From positions 1 through 64,000 of the forward strand of contig NZ_BMVR01000020.1 of assembly GCF_014650815.1 (NCBI RefSeq): a DNA stretch of 64,000 nucleotides. Reading direction: 5' to 3'. The position numbers and the translations under genes were made by a program. The notes beneath the pieces were generated by a model. That model saw nothing but the letters and a program-made list of their open reading frames with translations, ran no database searches and was not told where the DNA came from. The DNA comes from Streptomyces flavofungini (lineage in GTDB: Bacteria > Actinomycetota > Actinomycetes > Streptomycetales > Streptomycetaceae). This document shows positions 59,056 to 64,000 of the stretch, one piece after another; the stretch's first letter is position 1, and each line of letters starts with the position of its first letter.

Positions 59056-59086
59056 ATCACCGATCGTGATGAATCGCCGATCACGA
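59056..59086. promoter_or_regulatory. LysR-type operator between cupin and lysR genes
   Basis: Overlapping inverted repeats: ATCAC-N5-GTGAT (59056-59070) and TCGTGAT-N9-ATCACGA (59064-59086). LysR proteins bind interrupted dyads (T-N11-A type) in such divergent regions. 50-80 bp before the lysR start. Confidence 0.6.
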
Positions 59087-59135
59087 CGCGGCGACGGCCG
59101 TGGGCCGTGCCGCATCGGCGCCGCAGGAGGAACCC

Positions 59136-60059
59136 GTGGAACTGCGCCAGCTCCAGTACTTCGCCGCCGTGGCCGACGAGGGCGGCTTCAGCCGGGCCGC
59201 CGAGCGCCTCGGCGTCGTGCAGTCGGCGGTCAGCCAGCAGGTCCGCCGCCTGGAACGCGAGCTGGGCGTCGCGCTGTTCGACCGGTCCACGCGGCACGTC
59301 CACCTGTCCGCCGCGGGTGAGCGGCTCCTGCCCGAGGCCCGGGCCGTGCTCGCGGCGGCCGACCGCATCCGGCGGGTCGCCGCCGACGTCGCGTCCGGCG
59401 ACGAGGGGCTGCTGCGCCTGGGCACCGTCCAGGGGCCGGGCGACCGGACGTACCGCCTCCTGGACGCACTGCGGCGCACGGCCCCTCGGCTCCGGGTACG
59501 GCTGCGCCGACTGCCCCTCACCGAGCGGCTCGCGGCGGTGCGCTCCGGCGAGCTGGACGCGGCGCTGGTGCGGGCGGTGCCGCGAGCGCCGGGGCTCGAA
59601 CTGCTGCCGGTGTGGCGGGATCCGCTGTACGTGGCGCTGCCCGCGGACCATCCGGCGGCGGCCCGGTCCGACGGCGGGCCGGAGCCCGCGTCCGGCCCGG
59701 CCCCGGCGAGCGCCCCGCCCCTGCGGCTAGAGCAGGTGGCGGACCTCCCGCTGCGCCTGGCCCCGCGCGAGCACAACCCGCCCTTCCACGACCTCGTGAC
59801 CGGAGCGCTGCGGGCCGTCGGAGCGGAACCCCTGCTCGGGCCGCCGTTCACCACCCTCCAGGAGACCCTGACCGGCCTGGCCGAGCAGAGCGCCGACTCG
59901 CCCTCCTGGACGGTCTTCTACGAGGTGACGGGGCTGCCGCCGGTACCCCGCGTGGCCGTACGACGCCTGGCCGCCCCCGAACTCACCACGTCGCTGGCCG
60001 CGTTGCCGGGCCCGCCCGGCCCACCCCTGCGCCACCTGCTCCAGGCCCTGCGCGCCTGA
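59136..60059 (+). CDS. LysR-family transcriptional regulator
   Basis: 307 aa from GTG 59136 (AGGAGG 5 bp ahead). N-terminal winged helix 1-60 (LRQLQYFAAVADEGGFSRAA, AVSQQVRRLERELGVALFDR). Effector-binding domain 90-300 with typical LRLGTVQG, ELDAALVRAVPR and LYVALPADHP. Divergent from the cupin gene with operator-like dyads between, so probably controls it and itself. Effector unknown. Confidence 0.95.
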   Translation: MELRQLQYFAAVADEGGFSRAAERLGVVQSAVSQQVRRLERELGVALFDRSTRHVHLSAAGERLLPEARAVLAAADRIRRVAADVASGDEGLLRLGTVQGPGDRTYRLLDALRRTAPRLRVRLRRLPLTERLAAVRSGELDAALVRAVPRAPGLELLPVWRDPLYVALPADHPAAARSDGGPEPASGPAPASAPPLRLEQVADLPLRLAPREHNPPFHDLVTGALRAVGAEPLLGPPFTTLQETLTGLAEQSADSPSWTVFYEVTGLPPVPRVAVRRLAAPELTTSLAALPGPPGPPLRHLLQALRA

Positions 60060-60068
60060 CCGCTCGGC

Positions 60069-60764
60069 TCAGCCCGTCCGCACGGCCGGTCCGCCCGCGC
60101 GCGGGTCGTCCTGGTGCTGCTGCCGGTAGTGGCCGCGCCAACGCGGGGTCGCCGCACCCTCCATGAGCACCATCACGACGTCGTGAGCCAGCGAGTCCGT
60201 CACCGGCAGGTGCCCGAAGAGCACCCGGTGGTACGTGGTGGCGCCGAGCATGTCCAGGAGCAGGTCGATGTCGGCGTCGGGCCGGATGTCACCGCGCTCG
60301 ACGCCCCGGCGCAGCGCCGCCTCGGTGGTGGCCCTGCGGGGGCGGAAGATCGTCTCGTTGAAGACGCGGTCGAGATCCGGGTCGTCGGCCAGTTCGGCCA
60401 CGAGCGCGGGCAGCGTACGTCGCCCCAGTGTGCCGCCGAACGCCTGGCTCAGGGTCTCGATGCCGAGGATCAGGTCGCAGTGCGTGCAGCCGGTGTCGGG
60501 GGTGGGCGCGGTGCCCATGCTCTCCGCGAGGGCGGAGATGACCAGGTGCTGCCGGGACGGCCAGCGGCGGCGGATGGCCGGCTTGGTCGTACCGGCGCGG
60601 CGCGCGACGCCCTCCATCGTCAGGTTCGGGTAGCCGGACTCCTCCAGGAGCGCCAGCGTCGCTTCCAGGATGGCTTCGTCGAGCCGTACGTCGCGGGGGC
60701 GTCCCGTCCGGCCGGTCGCGGGGGCGGGACGGGCGGCGGGGGCCGCGGACTCGGGGGTTGCCAT
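60069..60764 (-). CDS. TetR-family regulator
   Basis: 231 aa from ATG 60764, with TATACT about 9 bp ahead, suggesting a leaderless transcript; an in-frame ATG at 60785 lies inside the operator-like region. Helix-turn-helix 25-75 (RPRDVRLDEAILEATLALLE, TMEGVARRAGTTKPAIRRRW). The C-terminal TetR domain includes a T-G-C-T-H-C-D stretch (two Cys, possible redox or metal contact). Divergent from the MFS exporter, whose expression it should control through the site at 60789-60818. Confidence 0.93.
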   Translation of the reverse strand: MATPESAAPAARPAPATGRTGRPRDVRLDEAILEATLALLEESGYPNLTMEGVARRAGTTKPAIRRRWPSRQHLVISALAESMGTAPTPDTGCTHCDLILGIETLSQAFGGTLGRRTLPALVAELADDPDLDRVFNETIFRPRRATTEAALRRGVERGDIRPDADIDLLLDMLGATTYHRVLFGHLPVTDSLAHDVVMVLMEGAATPRWRGHYRQQHQDDPRAGGPAVRTG

Positions 60765-60788
60765 GGCGGCAAGTATAGGTAGCATCTA

Positions 60789-60818
60789 CTTTCGTTCCAT
60801 TCCGGATCGAAACGAAAG
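60789..60818. promoter_or_regulatory. TetR operator candidate
   Basis: CTTTCGTT (60789-60796) inverted as AACGAAAG (60811-60818) with 14 bp between, in the 68-bp divergent gap of the tetR/MFS pair. Confidence 0.6.
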
Positions 60819-60832
60819 ATGGGGGGTCGACC

Positions 60833-62470
60833 TTGCCGTCCGAGCAAGAAGCGACCACGCGGAAAGCACCCGAGCCGGGGCCAGCCGCGCAGGAGTCACC
60901 CGGGCAGGAAGTACCCGCGCAGGGGTCAGCCGCGCAGGAATCGCCCGAGCCGGGGCCGACCGCGCACGGATCACCCGCACAGGAGTCACGTACGCAGTCG
61001 TCCACGCGATCGCGGGCGCAACCGGCGGCCGCGGCGACCGCCCGCCCCGAGAGCGTCTTCCGCGCCCCGTACTCCGCCCTCACCTGGGGCATCGTGCTGT
61101 CCGTCGGGCTCGTCGCCTTCGAGTCGATGGGTGTCGCCACCGTGCTGCCGGAGATCGCGGGCCGCCTCGGTGGACTCAACGCGTACGGCTGGGGCCTGTC
61201 CGCGCTGATGCTGGCCAACCTGATCGGCACCGTCGCCGCGGGCGTCGCCGCCGACCGCCACGGCCCGGCCCGCCCGCTCACCCTCGGCCTCGCGGTGTTC
61301 GCCGTCGGCTGCGCGCTCGCCGGGGCCGCGCCCAACTGGCCCGCCTTCCTCGCCGGTCGGTTCCTCCAGGGGCTCGGGGTCGGGGCCGTGATGGCGCTGG
61401 CGTACACCGCCATCGCGCTGGCCTATCCGCAGCGCCTGCGTGCCCGCATGTTCGCCCTGGTCTCCGGCGGCTGGACCGTGCCGTCCCTGGTGGGGCCGAG
61501 CATCGCGGCCGTGATCGCCGACCATGTCTCCTGGCGCGGGGTGTTCGTGCTGCTGCTGCCCCTGATCGCGGTGGCGGCGACGCTCGCGCTGCCGCAGTTG
61601 CGCCGTCTCGGGCGCCCGGGGAACGCCGGAGACCCTGGAAGTCCGGCCCCGGACCCGGTCTCAGCCCCGGCCCCGGCCCCGGCCACCGAAGCCACCCCAT
61701 GGTGGTCCACCCCCGTAGCCCGCAGCGTCCTCCTCGCCGCCGGCACCGGCCTCCTCCTGGCAGGCCTGCAACTGCGCCAACTCGCCCTCCTGATCCCCCT
61801 GTCCGCCGTGGGCGCCGCCATCGCCGTGCTCGCGCTGCGGCGCGTCACCCCGGCGGGCACGCTGACCGTGCGCCGCGGCGTGCCCACCGGCGTCGTCCTG
61901 CGCTTCCTGCTCTGCGGCGCCTACTTCGGCAGCGAGGCGTTCCTGCCCCTCGGCCTGGTCCGGCTGCGCGAACTGAGCGCCACGGAGGCCGGGTTGGGGC
62001 TCTCGGCGGGCGCCATCACCTGGGTGCTCGGGGCGACCTGGCAGGGCCGGGCCGACAGTCGCTGGAGCGGGCGTTCGCGGGCCGCGCCGATCGCCGCCGG
62101 TTTCGCGGTCCTGCTCGTGGGCATCGCCGTGATGGCGCTGGGCGTCCTCGTCGACGCCGTGCCCGCCCTGACGGCCGTGGCGGGCTGGGCCATCGGCGGC
62201 GCGGGCATGGGCGTCGCCTTCAACGCGGCGACCACCGACGCCATGGAGCAGGCGGCGGCCGACAAGCAGGGCGAGGCCAGCGGCTCGATGCAGCTCGCGC
62301 AGACCCTCGCGGTCGCCGTCCTCAGCGGCCTCGGCGGCGCCGCCGTCACCCTGTCCGCGGCCCACGGCGGCTCGGTGACCCTCGCCCTGACGGTGACCTT
62401 CGCCCTCACCGCCGCGCTCGCGGCCGCCGGAATCCTCGCCGCCCGGCGCATCAGGCCCACCACGACCTGA
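60833..62470 (+). CDS. MFS multidrug-type exporter
   Basis: 545 aa from TTG 60833 (GGGGGG 6 bp ahead). The first 75 residues are Pro/Gln/Glu/Ala-rich repeats (AQESPGQEVPAQGSAAQESP), encoded by degenerate 12-18-bp tandem repeats (about 60885-61005), then about fourteen hydrophobic segments. GVAADRHGPARP (motif A, about 137-148) and ASFLQGLGVGA-like motif C (AGRFLQGLGVGAVMA, about 172-186) place it in drug/H+ antiport-type MFS. A Pro-rich cytosolic loop (about 262-290) splits the halves. Divergent from a TetR gene; probable export system for a TetR ligand. Confidence 0.92.
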   Translation: MPSEQEATTRKAPEPGPAAQESPGQEVPAQGSAAQESPEPGPTAHGSPAQESRTQSSTRSRAQPAAAATARPESVFRAPYSALTWGIVLSVGLVAFESMGVATVLPEIAGRLGGLNAYGWGLSALMLANLIGTVAAGVAADRHGPARPLTLGLAVFAVGCALAGAAPNWPAFLAGRFLQGLGVGAVMALAYTAIALAYPQRLRARMFALVSGGWTVPSLVGPSIAAVIADHVSWRGVFVLLLPLIAVAATLALPQLRRLGRPGNAGDPGSPAPDPVSAPAPAPATEATPWWSTPVARSVLLAAGTGLLLAGLQLRQLALLIPLSAVGAAIAVLALRRVTPAGTLTVRRGVPTGVVLRFLLCGAYFGSEAFLPLGLVRLRELSATEAGLGLSAGAITWVLGATWQGRADSRWSGRSRAAPIAAGFAVLLVGIAVMALGVLVDAVPALTAVAGWAIGGAGMGVAFNAATTDAMEQAAADKQGEASGSMQLAQTLAVAVLSGLGGAAVTLSAAHGGSVTLALTVTFALTAALAAAGILAARRIRPTTT

Positions 62471-62494
62471 CGCACGACGGCAGCGGTCCAGTGC

Positions 62495-62527
62495 CGGTGA
62501 TGCCGCTGTCCGACGGCGGCATCACCG
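62495..62527. terminator. Terminator after MFS exporter
   Basis: Perfect 12-bp stem (62495-62506 with 62516-62527), 9-nt loop, 25 bp past the stop. The rest of the 294-bp gap to 62764 shows nothing else. Confidence 0.75.
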
Positions 62528-62764
62528 AACGCGGGCCCCCTGCGCGCCAAGTGACGTACCGCATGGTGCCGTCCGTCACTGCGCGAGCCCGTTACACCGC
62601 GCCCCGGCGGACCTCAACCACCCTCCCGAGCCCCGCCGACCAGCGCACCTACTCCAACTCGCGCCGGACGCGCGCGCCTTGCGGCGCCCCGGCGCGATCA
62701 CCTGCCGCAGGTGTGCGGTAGCTGACAGTTCCGATTGTCAGGGCTATCCCCTAGGCTTGACCTC

Positions 62765-62944
62765 ATGCCCCTCACCCCTCAACCCCATGGTTCCGTGCGG
62801 TCGTCGGCCGAGTTGAACGAGCGGATACGCGGCCTGTGGCTGCGTGCGGGCGGCCGCCTCTCCGTAGAACAGCGGCGGGAGTACGAGCAGTTGGTGACCG
62901 AGTGGGCCGAGGCGGTACGCGCGGAGATCGTGCAGGCCGCATAA
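62765..62944 (+). CDS. Small conserved-type hypothetical protein
   Basis: 59 aa. Mostly one amphipathic helix: ELNERIRGLWLRAGGRLSVE and EYEQLVTEWAEAVRAEIVQA. ATG 62765, TAGGCT box 6-7 bp before, no ribosome site, so leaderless. Soluble and acidic. It has the look of small Streptomyces proteins found near chromosomal regulators; function unknown. Isolated, 244 bp before the next gene. Confidence 0.7.
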   Translation: MPLTPQPHGSVRSSAELNERIRGLWLRAGGRLSVEQRREYEQLVTEWAEAVRAEIVQAA

Positions 62945-63188
62945 GCGGCGCACAACGGGGGCAGTACGCACGCATTCTTCCGCGCGTGAGCCGTCAGTCG
63001 GCCGCACCGCGTCTGAGGTCCGCCCGCCACCGAGGAAATCCCCGACCGCGCGCGAGCGATCACCACCAGCTCGCGCGCACCCTCCCCACCAGTCCGGACG
63101 GACCCATCAAGCCACTTGAGGCCCCGGCGGCACAACCACTCGCGCCCGGCCTCTTGGCTCCGCACCCCCGGTGCCCAAGACTGATCCG

Positions 63189-63725
63189 ATGACGCAGCGC
63201 GTGGAACTCGCCGCAGTCCTTGACCGGTTGGCCATCGACACCCTCATCACCGACTACGCCATCACCGTCGACGACGGCGACTGGGACGGCTACCGTCGGC
63301 TGTTCGCACCCGACGGACGCGCCGACTACCGCTCGGCCGGCGGCATCGAAGGACCCATGTCCGAGGTCGCCGACTGGCTCACGGAGTCCCTGCGGATCTT
63401 CGCGGTACGCCAGCACCTCATCGTCAACCGCAGGATCCGCTTCGACGTCCGCGACCAGGACATCGGCGACTCCGCCCGCATCCAGGCCGACTACGCCAAC
63501 CCCATGCGGCTGGCAGGCAAGGCGGACACGGCTGACAGCGCCGACCGCACGGCCGAGCCAGGTGGCCCGGGCGCCGCCGACCGGCCGGGGAGCACCGCGC
63601 CCGACTTCGAATGCGGCGGCCGCTACGAATTCACCGCCGTCCGCACCCACAACGGCTGGCGGCTGCGCCAGGTCGTCGTCCACGAGAAGTGGCGCAGACA
63701 GCACTGGTCCGACCCGGTTACCTGA
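63189..63725 (+). CDS. SnoaL/NTF2-like protein
   Basis: 178 aa from ATG 63189 (a GTG at 63171 is also in frame). N-terminal helix and hallmark AIDTLITDYAITVDDGDWDG and YRRLFAPDGRADYRSAGGIE (about 12-50), then HLIVNRRIRFDVRD and ARIQADYANPM. A low-complexity Asp/Gly/Pro-rich insert splits the sheet (about 110-145), then ECGGRYEFTAVRTHNGWRLRQVVVHEKW. Family members are cyclases, isomerases or hydroxysteroid-type enzymes or ligand-binding proteins. No partner gene is near. Confidence 0.85.
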   Translation: MTQRVELAAVLDRLAIDTLITDYAITVDDGDWDGYRRLFAPDGRADYRSAGGIEGPMSEVADWLTESLRIFAVRQHLIVNRRIRFDVRDQDIGDSARIQADYANPMRLAGKADTADSADRTAEPGGPGAADRPGSTAPDFECGGRYEFTAVRTHNGWRLRQVVVHEKWRRQHWSDPVT

Positions 63726-63730
63726 ACCAT

Positions 63731-63760
63731 GCGCCCCCTGTCCTAGATCGTCAGGGGCGC
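63731..63760 (+). terminator. Terminator after SnoaL-like gene
   Basis: GCGCCCC (63731-63737) pairs with GGGGCGC (63754-63760), extended by CTG/CAG past a bulged C. 6 bp after the stop. Confidence 0.6.
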
Positions 63761-63828
63761 GCACACTGAACGTACGACTGCGGACGCACCAGCCGCGTCG
63801 GACGGATCGGGGCAGAAAGGCGCGCTGC

Positions 63829-64000
63829 ATGGACGTTCTCGGCAGCAGGCAACGGCACCGATGGGTGCCGACCTGGGCGGACGCCACGGCGTGGCGGCGC
63901 ACGCCCGACGCCGCGCCGTGGCGGCGCGGCGATCTCACCTCGCCCTGGCAGCGCGGCGCCCTCGCCGCCCTGTGCGGCGCCCTGCCCGCCCTGGCGTTCC
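63829..64000 (+). CDS. Truncated gene at window end (hypothetical)
   Basis: ATG 63829 with GAAAGG about 9 bp ahead, open to the window edge (57 codons). M-D-V-L-G-S-R-Q-R-H-R-W-V-P-T-W start, then Trp/Arg-rich and a hydrophobic GALAALCGALPALAF end, suggesting a membrane segment begins. A CGCCACGGCG/CGCCGTGGCG inverted repeat occurs inside. Family cannot be judged from this part. Confidence 0.6.
   Translation, partial: MDVLGSRQRHRWVPTWADATAWRRTPDAAPWRRGDLTSPWQRGALAALCGALPALAF

Overview
The window reads as a chromosomal segment from a Streptomyces or close relative. It is extremely GC-rich with G/C-biased third codon positions. GTG and TTG starts are common, many genes look leaderless with a TAnnnT box just before the start, TTA codons are very rare, and the gene families are typical of that genus (divergent EF-Tu3, TerB/TerD, PucR, FHA-ABC exporter, TAP-type hydrolases, PQ-rich membrane proteins). 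I see about 61 protein genes, the last cut by the window edge. I see no tRNA, rRNA, CRISPR array, transposase or prophage.

Layout. 55-4134: Ser/Thr kinase, SH3-like protein and FHA-FHA-ABC exporter, read leftward with a YigZ protein upstream. 4907-6424: phosphopantetheinyl transferase facing a TenA-like protein across strong hairpins. 6561-9241: terB, a BlaI/M56-peptidase pair and terD, with the same TCTACA-N4-TGTAGA palindrome before terB and between blaI and terD. 9370-13405: CoA-binding protein, a TTA-containing PucR regulator, a membrane protein, a 600-bp structured gap and a TrmB/LuxR-like regulator. 13458-22574: an epimerase, a two-component system and a divergent run of glycosyltransferase, DUF2064 protein and methyltransferase, then two leftward genes for a molybdenum-cofactor membrane oxidoreductase and a small membrane protein, and a polytopic membrane protein. 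22610-25544: ornithine-lipid genes (olsB, olsA) and a secreted phytase; the phytase and olsB are each preceded by PHO-box-like 11-bp repeats.

25895-35199: small metabolic genes (VOC protein, CoA-transferase, YbaK-like protein, XRE-cupin regulator divergent from an EamA exporter, two left-handed beta-helix proteins, TAP hydrolase with a serine hydrolase, DedA). 35280-39944: secreted carboxylesterase overlapping a GH3 glycosidase, and a small membrane protein whose coding sequence contains a perfect 20-bp inverted repeat. 40065-49856: thioesterase, tandem PQ-rich paralogues, MFS protein, spermidine-synthase-like protein, EF-Tu3 (long structured leader), AlkD-like protein, TVP38 protein and UppP. 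50207-58445: three small secreted cysteine-containing proteins, a flavin split-barrel protein with a possible C-terminal frameshift, an ATP-grasp enzyme with a TTA codon, an acetyltransferase and a large secreted alpha/beta hydrolase. 58417 to the end: cupin divergent from LysR, TetR divergent from an MFS exporter, a 59-aa protein, a SnoaL-like protein and a truncated gene.

Main themes: a candidate BlaI/M56-controlled TerB/TerD regulon; a phosphate-economy cluster (ornithine lipids plus phytase); a two-component-linked glycan/molybdoenzyme locus with exact direct repeats in its shared promoter region; and three genes carrying TTA codons, candidates for bldA-dependent expression.
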